Shown: positions 11,124-18,924 of the stretch, in pieces
How the letters are laid out: every line of letters begins with the position of its first letter
Position numbering within the stretch: the first letter of the stretch is position 1
Origin: Chloroflexi bacterium HGW-Chloroflexi-10
GTDB lineage: Bacteria > Chloroflexota > Anaerolineae > Anaerolineales > Anaerolineaceae
Assembly: GCA_002840755.1 (NCBI GenBank)
Contig: PHBZ01000028.1
Location: forward strand, 1 to 64,000
Length of the DNA stretch: 64,000 nucleotides
Direction of reading: 5' to 3'
Made by a program: the position numbers and the translations under genes
Notes under the pieces: generated by a model
Told to the model about the DNA's origin: nothing
Database searches by the model: none
The model's input: the letters and a program-made list of their open reading frames with translations, nothing else

Positions 11124-11149
11124 GGTTTTACCTCAGCTTATAAATGAAA

Positions 11150-11599
11150 CTACAAACCTAATAATTGATTCAAGGGCAATCGATTGGCTTGAAACAAATT
11201 TCCTTTCAAGTCAAAAAACTCTAATCCTTCAACCTTTTCTGATAGTTCCATCATTTTTTCATACATGGACCCATTGACGAACAATTCTTCCAGGTCTGCA
11301 AATAATACTTTATTGAAGTAACCTTTGTGCAAATCCGCTGCCAATTGCTCGAATGCCTTGCTCTGTTGTTGTCCGGAATGACAAACATCCATATAAACCG
11401 CTATCAGGTTTTTTTCATCTAAATATCGACGCACAAAATCCATACTGGCATATAAACGACGTTTTGCTTCTACGCTATAAGGCTGGTTGGCAGCCAATTG
11501 ACCACGAACGTACAAACCGAAAGCACGGCCTGATCCCACCATATCAAAATTCAGATAATCTACCCGGTGTGAATCTTTGCTTTTCAAACTACTAAACAT
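11150..11599 (-). CDS. Degenerate serine-recombinase-fold protein
   Basis: 149 aa, start ATG at 11597-11599 with GAGGAGG 7 nt upstream. No family is recognised with certainty. The order of elements resembles the N-terminal catalytic domain of serine recombinases: LYVRGQL where LYVRVS is normal, then SVEAKRR, YMDVCHSG (compare D-x-x-SG), and FEQLAADLHKGYFNKVLFADLEEL with a following helix. The catalytic Ser position is not conserved and there is no DNA-binding domain. I infer a non-catalytic, repurposed domain. It heads the GNAT-HAD-MFS run. Confidence 0.6.
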   Translation of the reverse strand: MFSSLKSKDSHRVDYLNFDMVGSGRAFGLYVRGQLAANQPYSVEAKRRLYASMDFVRRYLDEKNLIAVYMDVCHSGQQQSKAFEQLAADLHKGYFNKVLFADLEELFVNGSMYEKMMELSEKVEGLEFFDLKGNLFQANRLPLNQLLGL

Positions 11600-11713
11600 C
11601 TCAGGCCTCCTCTTACAGATAGCCACTGCTTTATTGTTTCCAACCGATCAGGCATTTGCCTTAAATCATTCTTTTTTATGCAACCTTTTTGTTATCCATT
11701 TCATCATCCTTTG

Positions 11714-11751
11714 AAAATTAAAAGGCCACCGATTTCTCTGAAACCGTGGCC
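11714..11751 (-). terminator. Rho-independent terminator, second of a tandem pair
   Basis: Minus strand: GGCCAC...GTGGCC stem with inner GAAA/TTTC pairing (11724-11751), followed by TTTTAATTTT. It lies between a 33-codon ORF and the resolvase-like gene. Its 5' arm GGCCACGG repeats the 5' arm of the upstream hairpin. Confidence 0.75.
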
Positions 11752-11785
11752 TTTGGGTTACTGGATTACCAGTGAAAAAAGGTAT

Positions 11786-11820
11786 AAAAAAAGCCACGGG
11801 GAGCGAATGTCACCCGTGGC
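11786..11820 (-). terminator. Rho-independent terminator, first of a tandem pair
   Basis: Minus strand: GCCACGGG...CCCGTGGC, a perfect 8-bp GC-rich stem (11793-11820) followed by seven T. It begins 20 nt after the stop codon of the 33-codon ORF. The 3' arm CCGTGGC can pair with the 5' arm GCCACGG of the next hairpin, so the two terminators are mutually exclusive with a bridging structure. Confidence 0.85.
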
Positions 11821-11840
11821 CGTTACTGACTTACTTTACC

Positions 11841-11942
11841 CTAACGACAAACAGGCGCATTTCGACAAGGAACAGAAACACTACCGCCAAAACCGGCAGC
11901 TGCGTGCATAGTGATCCAGATGTTATACATTTCTTTAACCAT
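11841..11942 (-). CDS. Possible leader peptide, 33 aa
   Basis: A short frame, MVKEMYNIWITMHAAAGFGG followed by a Cys-containing end (two Cys in the last nine residues). It has AGGAAGG 9 nt upstream of its ATG and a good promoter 36 nt further up, so it is probably translated. No homologue is recognised. Two tandem terminators follow. The arrangement (promoter, mini-gene, competing hairpins, then GNAT and MFS genes) resembles ribosome-mediated attenuation; that role is inferred. A stand-alone small protein with its own terminator is the alternative. Confidence 0.55.
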   Translation of the reverse strand: MVKEMYNIWITMHAAAGFGGSVSVPCRNAPVCR

Positions 11943-11977
11943 TTAAATGCGCCTTCCTTTCTTTTGAAGATGGGAAT

Positions 11978-12007
11978 AGTTTAGCATATTGAATATGGAG
12001 TTGTCAA
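11978..12007 (-). promoter_or_regulatory. Promoter of the mini-gene and GNAT/MFS run
   Basis: Minus strand TTGACA (12002-12007), 18-nt spacer, TAAACT (11978-11983). It is the only strong promoter seen between the tRNA gene and the minus-strand operon, so it presumably also serves the genes down to the phosphoesterase if transcription passes the two terminators. Confidence 0.7.
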
Positions 12008-12065
12008 GACTTTAATCAAGTTTTCCTAACAGACTTTAATCAGGTTTTTTAATTCTTTTCTAACC

Positions 12066-12093
12066 TTGACGTCATCACAGAGTGAGATAAAAT
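12066..12093 (+). promoter_or_regulatory. Promoter of tRNA-Leu
   Basis: TTGACG (12066-12071), 16-nt spacer, TAAAAT (12088-12093), ending 11 bp before the mature tRNA 5' end. Confidence 0.65.
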
Positions 12094-12104
12094 TACTCTT
12101 GTAT

Positions 12105-12188
12105 GGGGCGGTGGCGAAATTGGCAGACGCAGAGGACTTAAAATCCTCCGGTGGAGACACCTTGCGGGTTCAAGTCCCGCCCGCCCCA
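12105..12188 (+). tRNA. tRNA-Leu (UAA)
   Basis: The 84-nt sequence folds as a class II tRNA: acceptor GGGGCGG/CCGCCCC, anticodon stem GAGGA/TCCTC with loop CTTAAAA and anticodon TAA, a long variable arm (CGGTGGAGACACCTTG) and T-arm GCGGG/CCCGC with TTCAAGT. Long variable arm and UAA anticodon identify leucine. The 3' CCA is not encoded (the genome reads ACA), so it must be added after transcription. Confidence 0.95.
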
Positions 12189-12191
12189 CAG

Positions 12192-12231
12192 GACTCTGGT
12201 TTTCACCAGAGTCTATTTATTTAATTTTTTT
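12192..12231 (+). terminator. Terminator of tRNA-Leu
   Basis: GACTCTGG/CCAGAGTC 8-bp stem with a TTTTCA loop starts 4 nt after the tRNA and is followed by a T-rich stretch. Confidence 0.9.
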
Positions 12232-12296
12232 GCAACCTCTTCTGCATCTTTTCGTATATAGAATAGTCACAAAAACATGAACAAATGGAGAGAGAG

Positions 12297-12737
12297 ATGG
12301 ATCAGGCTAAACAGGATTTTATAAATTGCAAACGTATTGCTGTTGTGGGTATTTCCCGGTCGGACGCCAAGTTTGGAAATATGACATTTAAGGAACTCAA
12401 GAGCCGCGGTTATGATGTGATTCCGGTTCACCATGAAATGGAAACTTTTGATGGCGACCGCTGCTATAAACAAGTTTCGGATATTTCTCCAAAGGTAGAG
12501 GGTGTTTTTATCAATGTAACCCCTGGCCGTGTTCCTGAAATTTTACAGGATGCGGCTGGCGCTGGCGTAAAAAATATCTGGCTGCAGCAGGGCTCCGAAT
12601 CCGCTGCTGCGATTGAATTAGGAAAAGTGCTTGGCATGAGCCTGGCAACACATGGTTGCATTTTGATGTATGCCGAACCAGTGAAGAGCTTCCATTCATT
12701 TCACCGCTGGGTTTGGAAATTAGCAAAAAAATACTAA
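12297..12737 (+). CDS. CoA-binding protein (CoA_binding_2, YccU-like)
   Basis: 146 aa single Rossmann-like domain. KRIAVVGISRSDAKFGNMTFKELKSRGYDVIPVHH near the N-terminus and VEGVFINVTPGRVPEI... VKNIWLQQGSES match the YccU/CoA_binding_2 family, which binds CoA in succinyl-CoA-synthetase-like fashion; biological role unknown. The second ATG (12297) is chosen since GGAGAG lies just ahead; an in-frame ATG at 12285 would put that site inside the gene. It is monocistronic, with a terminator behind it. Confidence 0.85.
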   Translation: MDQAKQDFINCKRIAVVGISRSDAKFGNMTFKELKSRGYDVIPVHHEMETFDGDRCYKQVSDISPKVEGVFINVTPGRVPEILQDAAGAGVKNIWLQQGSESAAAIELGKVLGMSLATHGCILMYAEPVKSFHSFHRWVWKLAKKY

Positions 12738-12758
12738 CCTGCTAAGAAAACACAATTG

Positions 12759-12790
12759 ATCGGCTGCTCAAAATGGCAGTCGATTTTTTA
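12759..12790 (+). terminator. Terminator after the CoA-binding gene
   Basis: ATCGGCTGC/GCAGTCGAT 9-bp stem (one G-U pair) with loop TCAAAATG and a following run of T. Confidence 0.85.
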
Positions 12791-12919
12791 TATGTTCCGA
12801 TTGTCCTCTTTTGAAAAGTTGTTTGCAACTTGATTTTTTATTTACTCTGATCTTTAATTGTTTTACAATACTATAACCAATCCCCGAAATCCCTTATTGT
12901 CTAAAAAAGGAGTAAATTA

Positions 12920-14845
12920 ATGAGTTTGGAAACCGGTCACGTAAAGCGTCCATTTAGCCCTACCAGGCTGAAGCGTGTAAACCCTGTCCCATCCGATATT
13001 GAAATCGCCCAGGCTGCAGAATTAAAACTAATAACTCGCATTGCTGAAGAGCTCGGACTGACAAGCGATGAACTGGAACCATACGGTAAGTACAAAGCCA
13101 AAGTAAACCTGGAAGTTTTGGACCGTCTCAAAAACAAGCCTAATGGGAAATATATCGATGTGACGGCAATTACACCCACCCCATTAGGTGAAGGTAAGAC
13201 AACCACCACAGTTGGGCTTAGCCAGGCGTTAGGTGCGCACCTGGGTAAAAGTGTAATCACATGTATTCGTCAACCCAGCCAGGGACCTACTTTTGGAATC
13301 AAAGGTGGTGCTGCGGGTGGTGGTTATAGCCAGGTTATTCCGATGGATGAGTTCAATCTGCACCTCACAGGCGATAATCATGCCATCACAGCGGCAAATA
13401 ATCTTTTGGCCGCAGCCATCGACGCACGTATGCTCCATGAGGCTACCCAGTCTGATGAGCGCTTATTTGAAAACCTCTTCCCCAAAGATAAACAAGGCAA
13501 ACGCCATTTTTCGATCGGGATGCAGCACCGCAAAAAGAAACTGGGAATCCGGAGTGATAATCCCGAAGATATGACCCCTGCAGAACGCAGCTGTTTTGTT
13601 CGCTTGGATATCAATCCGGATTCGATCACTTGGCATCGTGTCGTTGATACCAATGATCGTTTTCTGCGCGGTATCACCGTTGGCCAGGGACCCGATGAAA
13701 AAGGCGCTGCCCGTGAAACCAGTTTTGATATAACTGTCGCTAGTGAAATTATGGCTGTTCTCGCTCTGACCACTGATTTGAAAGATATGCGCGAACGTTT
13801 CGGAAGAATGGTGATTGGCACCAGTAAGCAAGGTGAACCAATCGATGCCAATGATATCGGGGCTGCCGGTGCTTTAACAGTCTTGATGAAGGATGCAATT
13901 AAACCAAACTTAATGCAAACTCTGGAAGGCACACCGGTTTTCGTTCATGCCGGTCCCTTTGCCAATATAGCTCATGGGAACAGCTCCATTCTCGCAGATA
14001 AAATCGCGCTCAAATTAGCCGATTATGTGATCACAGAATCCGGTTTTGGAGCAGATATGGGTATGGAGAAATTCTTCAATATCAAATGCCGTTATTCCGG
14101 GCTGGTACCCGATGTGGTAGTGCTTGTGGCTACCGTCCGTGCGCTAAAAATGCACGGCGGTGGACCAAAAGTTGTGGCCGGGAAACCCCTCGACAAAGCT
14201 TACACAGCCGAAAATCTGGATCTTCTCGAATCCGGACTTCCCAACATGTTACACCACATCAAGATAGCCAAAAAATTTGGGGTTCCAGTAGTAGTGGCAG
14301 TAAATCGCTTCTATACAGATTCCCAATCCGAGCTGGATATGGTTTGTAAAGCTGCAATCGAACAAGGCGGAGCGGACGCCGCCGTGGTTAGCGAACATTG
14401 GGAATTTGGTGGTGAGGGCGCAATTCAACTGGCTCATGCGGTCGCCCAGGCGGCTGAAAAACCACATGATTTCAAATTCCTTTATCCATTGACAGCCAGT
14501 ATTAAAGAGAAGATAGAAACCATCGCCAAAGAAATTTATGGTGCGGATGGTGTGGATTATTCGCCGGAAGCAGAAGCCAGAATTTCGGATTACGAGCGGC
14601 TTGGGTTCGGACATAATCCGATTTGTATGGCAAAGACTCACTTGAGTCTCAGCCATGACCCCACATTAAAAGGAGTCCCTACCGGATTCCGTATACCGGT
14701 AAGAGATATCCGTGCTTCAGTGGGCGCGGGATTCTTATATCCATTACTCGGGGAAATGCGCACCATGCCAGGGTTGCCCACCCGGCCTGCCTTCTATGAT
14801 GTAGACTTGGACCCCGATACGGGTGTGGTCGTCGGGCTGTTCTAA
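12920..14845 (+). CDS. fhs: Formate--tetrahydrofolate ligase
   Basis: 641 aa; ATP-dependent formation of 10-formyl-THF from formate and THF, entry of formate into C1 metabolism. Nucleotide loop [13 protein letters not shown] is at residues 85-97, followed by [36 protein letters not shown], a hallmark of the family. Most bacterial enzymes have about 556 residues; this one has an extended N-terminus (residues 1-60) and insertions such as DKQGKRHFS...[16 protein letters not shown], as in the synthetase domain of eukaryotic C1-THF synthase. ATG with AAAGGAG upstream. Monocistronic. Confidence 0.97.
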   Translation: MSLETGHVKRPFSPTRLKRVNPVPSDIEIAQAAELKLITRIAEELGLTSDELEPYGKYKAKVNLEVLDRLKNKPNGKYIDVTAITPTPLGEGKTTTTVGLSQALGAHLGKSVITCIRQPSQGPTFGIKGGAAGGGYSQVIPMDEFNLHLTGDNHAITAANNLLAAAIDARMLHEATQSDERLFENLFPKDKQGKRHFSIGMQHRKKKLGIRSDNPEDMTPAERSCFVRLDINPDSITWHRVVDTNDRFLRGITVGQGPDEKGAARETSFDITVASEIMAVLALTTDLKDMRERFGRMVIGTSKQGEPIDANDIGAAGALTVLMKDAIKPNLMQTLEGTPVFVHAGPFANIAHGNSSILADKIALKLADYVITESGFGADMGMEKFFNIKCRYSGLVPDVVVLVATVRALKMHGGGPKVVAGKPLDKAYTAENLDLLESGLPNMLHHIKIAKKFGVPVVVAVNRFYTDSQSELDMVCKAAIEQGGADAAVVSEHWEFGGEGAIQLAHAVAQAAEKPHDFKFLYPLTASIKEKIETIAKEIYGADGVDYSPEAEARISDYERLGFGHNPICMAKTHLSLSHDPTLKGVPTGFRIPVRDIRASVGAGFLYPLLGEMRTMPGLPTRPAFYDVDLDPDTGVVVGLF

Positions 14846-14853
14846 AGATCAAA

Positions 14854-14883
14854 AAAGGCCACTCTCTGATGAGAGTGGCCTTT
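14854..14883. terminator. Bidirectional terminator between fhs and the response regulator
   Basis: AAAGGCCACTCTC/GAGAGTGGCCTTT with a TGAT loop, a perfect 13-bp inverted repeat flanked by A and T runs on both sides. It serves the convergent genes on either strand. Confidence 0.92.
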
Positions 14884-14893
14884 CACTTTTTTC

Positions 14894-15538
14894 TTATTTT
14901 TTTAACAATTTTTGTTGTAACGCCATTGCTACAGCTTCTGTGCGGCTGGCAACACCCAGCTTGGAAAGAATGCTGCTAACATGAAATTTTACGGTTGACC
15001 GGCTAACCACCAATCTTTCGGCGATATCCACATTACTCAATCCTTCTGTCATCAGCGCTAATACTTCCACTTCTCTCTGAGTCAGGCAATAATCCGGCTT
15101 TTCCGGACGCACAGCCGCATGGATCAACGCTTGGGCGGCTTCCGGAGCCAGCGTTGGTTTTCCATCATAAGCTGCCCGAATGGCATTTGCAAGTTCATCT
15201 GCAGAAATATTCTTTAACAAATACCCAATCGCCCCGGCCTGCAATGCCCCCTGGACCAAATCATCTTCCTTGAAGCTGGTTAATGCAACTACCTGTATCT
15301 GAGGCCATTTGTTGCGAATCGCTTTGGTTGCAGCAGCACCATCCATCACCGGCATCACCAGATCCATCAAAATCACATCCGGCATCACGGTTTCACACAT
15401 TGCCAATGCTTCTTTCCCATCCTTAGCCTCTGCCACTAGTTCCAAATCATCGAAGACATATAAGAAGGCTCCCAGACCACTACGCACAACCGCATGGTCA
15501 TCCACCAACATGACTCGAATGGGTTTGTCATTTGACAT
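14894..15538 (-). CDS. Two-component response regulator, NarL/FixJ family
   Basis: 214 aa. The receiver domain (about residues 8-125) has the acidic pair D13-D14, phosphoacceptor D59 in ILMDLVMP, ALTS switch and YLLKN lysine. A LuxR-type HTH follows (CLTQREVEVLALMTEGLSNVDIAERLVVSRSTVKFHVSSILSKLGV). It should bind DNA when phosphorylated. No histidine kinase is adjacent, so it is an orphan here. ATG with AGGAG upstream. Regulated genes cannot be told; fhs converges on it. Confidence 0.92.
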   Translation of the reverse strand: MSNDKPIRVMLVDDHAVVRSGLGAFLYVFDDLELVAEAKDGKEALAMCETVMPDVILMDLVMPVMDGAAATKAIRNKWPQIQVVALTSFKEDDLVQGALQAGAIGYLLKNISADELANAIRAAYDGKPTLAPEAAQALIHAAVRPEKPDYCLTQREVEVLALMTEGLSNVDIAERLVVSRSTVKFHVSSILSKLGVASRTEAVAMALQQKLLKK

Positions 15539-15650
15539 ATCGTTTCTCCTACCGTTTGGACTGACGCAGCCAGTTTCTTACCGGCCTTTCCACTACGGTT
15601 ATTATACCTGTTCCTACCCATTTAATAATAATGGATTAAGACACATATGC

Positions 15651-16586
15651 TTACTCTAAAATTCGATAGACCCGTTGTTTGACATCCTCAGTCACCTGAA
15701 ATAATCCGGATGCAGGTAACCGTTTTAGTAATTCCAACCAATTTTGATCATCCTGAAATACAGTTCTAAATATTGGTAAGGCATCTTCCACCTTTCCGGC
15801 TTCTGCTAATGTAACTGCTTGCCAAAATGGGATTTCGATTATTTGCGGAGCTAATAAAGCAGCCGAATGGTATGCTTGCATAGCCTCTTCTGTTTTCCCT
15901 TTGGACATATAAGTATCACCCTGGTTCATATAACCATAAGCCTGATGCAGGAAAACTAAACGTTTCAGTTCCATTACAGGTTCACTATGATCCTCAATTC
16001 GCAGTTCTAGCACACGATCTTCCCAGGGTTTCCCACTGGATACTCCTTTTACAATTAATATGGCTGCGCTTTGTTTCCCGCGAATATCTCCTCCGGAAGC
16101 CTGGGCTGCCTCCAAAGCAGCCACCAACCGCTCCGCGAACGATCCATGCTGATTTTGGTAAGCGTATGCCATTGCCGGCCAAACGCTTTCATTCAGCATC
16201 ATATTGGCCTGGACTGAAAAACCTGACCCGCAAACATGCCCGGCTGCCTGGATACAGCGTTCACCAGTATGAGTTGCCACAATTCCCTGTGCATCAATCA
16301 TGGCCACTTGCCGTAGAGCCGCACCATCGTCTATGGCAAGCAACGAATCCAGTGCCTGCCGTGAGGATTTGCCTGCACGCATTAAATCCAAACCCAATGG
16401 GCCGTAAGTCACTTCAACCATCGATTGCGTTGCCACCACGCCTACACCAGCCTCAGCCCAGGTAACCAGCGAACCTACCGAGAACCAATGTGACTGCACA
16501 GCTACACCCAGCATCCCACTTTCTGCGTCTCTTGCAACAATTGAATAGGTGTGTGCATAAGGAAACCGAGAATTCTTAGTTTTCAT
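15651..16586 (-). CDS. DUF1028 protein with C-terminal TPR-like region
   Basis: 311 aa. Residues 10-215 match the DUF1028 family, thought to be Ntn-hydrolase-like: HTYSIVARDAESGMLGVAVQS, WAEAGVGVVATQSMVEVTYGPLGLDLMRAG, and the DIRGKQSAAILIV end. The rest (FLHQAYGYMNQGDTYMSKGK... EEAMQAYHSAALLAPQ... AEAGKVEDALPIF) looks like two or three tetratricopeptide repeats. The catalytic activity of the family is not established. The ATG at 16584-16586 with GGAG 8 nt upstream was preferred to an upstream TTG. Confidence 0.8.
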   Translation of the reverse strand: MKTKNSRFPYAHTYSIVARDAESGMLGVAVQSHWFSVGSLVTWAEAGVGVVATQSMVEVTYGPLGLDLMRAGKSSRQALDSLLAIDDGAALRQVAMIDAQGIVATHTGERCIQAAGHVCGSGFSVQANMMLNESVWPAMAYAYQNQHGSFAERLVAALEAAQASGGDIRGKQSAAILIVKGVSSGKPWEDRVLELRIEDHSEPVMELKRLVFLHQAYGYMNQGDTYMSKGKTEEAMQAYHSAALLAPQIIEIPFWQAVTLAEAGKVEDALPIFRTVFQDDQNWLELLKRLPASGLFQVTEDVKQRVYRILE

Positions 16587-16897
16587 GTTTTTCTCCAATC
16601 CATTATTGTTCAGGTCTGTTAATAGACCACCAAGTATTTTTCGCTATATATAGCATACACTCACTATTTTCACTAAAACACAGGAAATTGCAATTTTTTA
16701 TAATCTTAAAAAAATGTAATCCACATTCAATCATTCGATATTGGATCAGGCAGCTTCATTGTTTAATTTATTTTCTAACCAATTAACCAAAAAGCTAATT
16801 GCCTGTTTAAATAATTCCATTCATGAAAAAAATAATTATTAATTCCTTTCTTAAATAGTGCTATAATGTAGCCCAGAATATATTAAAGGAGTATTTT
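16587..16897. other. Intergenic region between divergent DUF1028 gene and tatA
   Basis: An AT-rich stretch of 311 bp. A TATAAT at 16862-16867 lies 30 bp ahead of tatA, with only a poor -35 (TTAATT). On the minus side there is a short GGTCT/AGACC inverted repeat (about 16613-16628) and a GCTATATATAGC palindrome near 16640-16655 close to the likely DUF1028 promoter. No gene or RNA was recognised. Confidence 0.6.
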
Positions 16898-17083
16898 ATG
16901 CTTGGTCGTTTTGGTCCCACTGAACTGATAATCATCCTGGTTATCATAATATTACTTTTTGGTGTAGGGCGTATTAGCAAGATCGCTGGCGAGTTGGGTA
17001 GCGGAATCCGTTCATTCAAGAATGGACTTCAATCTGATAAAGACAAAGAAGACAAAGAAGAAGACAAAGAAAATACAAAATAA
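16898..17083 (+). CDS. tatA: Twin-arginine translocase subunit TatA
   Basis: 61 aa: short N-terminus with FGPTELIIILVIIILLFG transmembrane helix (residues 5-22), the FG hinge, an amphipathic helix (GRISKIAGELGSGIRSFKNGL) and a highly charged Asp/Glu/Lys tail. This is the standard TatA/E plan; TatA oligomers form the protein-conducting element for folded proteins. AAAGGAG precedes the ATG. First gene of tatABC. Confidence 0.93.
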   Translation: MLGRFGPTELIIILVIIILLFGVGRISKIAGELGSGIRSFKNGLQSDKDKEDKEEDKENTK

Positions 17084-17105
17084 TCATCGCTGAAACGGAT
17101 TTCCA

Positions 17106-17552
17106 ATGAGTATCTTTGGCATTGGGCCACTTGAGTTAGCTTTTATAATCATCATCATGATTCTTGTTTTAGGTCCCCAACAAATGGTGACCACAGCCAG
17201 AAAAATGGGTGTTTATATCCGAAAAATTGTTAGATCCCCGATGTGGACAACCATCATGGACACTTCCCGGGAAATTCGGGATATACCAACGCGCCTGGTT
17301 CGCGAGGCCGGCCTTGAAGAAATCCGGAAAGAAGTCAAAGAGACTTCAAAATCCGTAAAGGATATAGCGAAAACTTCGGTTCCATTTACACCATTATCTA
17401 TAGATAAATCAGTTCCACCAATGGAAGAAGAACCAGAATCTGATGAAGAAAATGGTAGTAAAACAATAGATACACCGATAACACAAGGTAGCGTAAGCTT
17501 ACCAATCGAAGAGCGATCGATTAAACCTCAGGATAAAACCGGCGATTTATGA
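17106..17552 (+). CDS. tatB: Sec-independent translocase protein TatB-like
   Basis: 148 aa. N-terminal helix IGPLELAFIIIIMILVLGPQQM with the conserved Gly-Pro hinge, then an amphipathic helix and a long acidic, disordered tail. Longer than TatA and located between tatA and tatC, so TatB (substrate receptor with TatC) is the likely role. Distinction of TatA from TatB paralogues by sequence alone is imperfect. Its stop overlaps the tatC start by 4 nt (ATGA). Confidence 0.85.
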   Translation: MSIFGIGPLELAFIIIIMILVLGPQQMVTTARKMGVYIRKIVRSPMWTTIMDTSREIRDIPTRLVREAGLEEIRKEVKETSKSVKDIAKTSVPFTPLSIDKSVPPMEEEPESDEENGSKTIDTPITQGSVSLPIEERSIKPQDKTGDL

Positions 17553-18253
17553 ACGCTGAAAAAACCTTAACCATGTCAATTTGGGGGCACATTAACGAAC
17601 TGCGCAAGCGCCTTTTTGTTGCTGTTATAGCACTGGCAATCACCACACTTGCTGGTTTCTCTCTCGTTCCCTATTTGTTGGATTTGATCACAGTGCCTGT
17701 GGGTGGAATTCAGAACCTGCAATCCATAGAAATCACCGAAAATATCGGCGTTTTCATGCGCATTTCATTGCTTTCCGGCTTCATCATGGCATTTCCCATC
17801 ATCATTTATGAAATACTGGCTTTTGTTTCTCCTGGTATGAGTGCAAATGAGAAAAAATGGATTTTCATTACTATCCCGGTTGCCACAATTTTATTTCTAA
17901 GCGGTGTAGCCTTCGCTTATTTTGTGATGCTGCCTACAGCCGTACCATTTTTAATTAACTTTTTGGGAGTGCCCACGACTCCACGATTATTGAGTTATAT
18001 AAAATTCGCCACCAGTCTGATTTTTTGGCTGGGAATCGGCTTTGAACTTCCGATTGTTGTATTTGCATTGGCAAAATTTAAAATTGTTACGCCCAAAACT
18101 CTGCTGCAACAATGGCGTATCGCTGTCGTGATCATCGCAGTAATTGCTGCAGCAATCACACCGACAATCGATCCGGTCAATATGGCTATTCTAATGGTCC
18201 CTCTCTTTGTCTTATATTTGTTGAGTGTTCTATTTGCATTTATTGCCCGATAA
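17549..18253 (+). CDS. tatC: Sec-independent translocase protein TatC
   Basis: 234 aa polytopic membrane protein with about six helices. TatC signatures: MSIWGHINELRKRLF at the N-terminus (H-L/I-x-E-L-R-x-R), FMRISLLSGFIMAFPIIIYEILAFVSPGMSANEKKW, and FGIGFELPIVVF-like sequence in helix 5. It recognises twin-arginine signal peptides. Translationally coupled to tatB. Confidence 0.97.
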   Translation: MNAEKTLTMSIWGHINELRKRLFVAVIALAITTLAGFSLVPYLLDLITVPVGGIQNLQSIEITENIGVFMRISLLSGFIMAFPIIIYEILAFVSPGMSANEKKWIFITIPVATILFLSGVAFAYFVMLPTAVPFLINFLGVPTTPRLLSYIKFATSLIFWLGIGFELPIVVFALAKFKIVTPKTLLQQWRIAVVIIAVIAAAITPTIDPVNMAILMVPLFVLYLLSVLFAFIAR

Positions 18254-18285
18254 TCTCATATAATTGTATAAAAAGGAGACATACC

Positions 18286-18921
18286 ATGCCTCATATAGAA
18301 ATAAATAATAGTGAAGAACCGATTCGATTATTTAAATCGGACTTTATGGAGTTTTTTACCCATATTAGCCCAATCGCTGTTTTGGTAATCTGGGTACCGG
18401 TTGTAATTGCTTTTTTGGTTATTGGTTATCAAAAAGCCGTCAATGGGTATGGTTTCTTACCCGCAGGATTTCTCATCGGACTTTTCATCTGGACTATTTC
18501 CGAATACATTCTGCACCGATTTTTATTTCACTTTAAACCAAGCAATCCCTGGCAAGAACGTGCTGCATTTTTGTTTCATGGGGTCCATCATGCCCAACCC
18601 AAAGTTAAAACTCGCTTGGTCATGCCACCGATAGTCAGCATACCTTTAGCGTTAATTTTTCTGGGTTTGTTTTACCTGGTTTTTAATAATTTACTTTCTA
18701 CCCTGCAATGGATGTATCCTACTTTTGCCGGCTTTATTAGTGGATATCTGGTTTACGATATGATGCATTATGCCACTCACCACTTTCCCATGCGTAAAGG
18801 AATCTGGAAAACATTAAAACGTCTGCACATGCAGCACCATTATAAATATCCGGATAAACTCTATGGCGTTAGTTCTCCATTGTGGGATTACGTTTTTGAT
18901 ACCACAATGAAAGAAGAATAA
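18286..18921 (+). CDS. Fatty acid hydroxylase / sterol desaturase family protein
   Basis: 211 aa membrane enzyme, four hydrophobic segments, with the di-iron histidine clusters of the family: HRFLFH, HGVHH, HYATHH and HMQHHY. It most resembles fatty acid 2-hydroxylases of the FA_hydroxylase family, which act on acyl chains of membrane lipids using O2. An oxygen-dependent enzyme in a presumably anaerobic lineage is worth noting. AAAGGAG precedes the ATG at 18286; an in-frame upstream ATG inside tatC was rejected. 32 bp after tatC. Confidence 0.85.
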   Translation: MPHIEINNSEEPIRLFKSDFMEFFTHISPIAVLVIWVPVVIAFLVIGYQKAVNGYGFLPAGFLIGLFIWTISEYILHRFLFHFKPSNPWQERAAFLFHGVHHAQPKVKTRLVMPPIVSIPLALIFLGLFYLVFNNLLSTLQWMYPTFAGFISGYLVYDMMHYATHHFPMRKGIWKTLKRLHMQHHYKYPDKLYGVSSPLWDYVFDTTMKEE

Positions 18922-18924
18922 ACC

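Noticed and set aside
11678-11984. Two plus-strand frames over the tandem terminators
   Set aside because: They run through hairpins and the antisense mini-gene, lack an RBS and have no domain.
18112-18285. N-terminal extension of the fatty acid hydroxylase into tatC
   Set aside because: The extension is the out-of-frame reading of tatC; AAAGGAG precedes the ATG at 18286.
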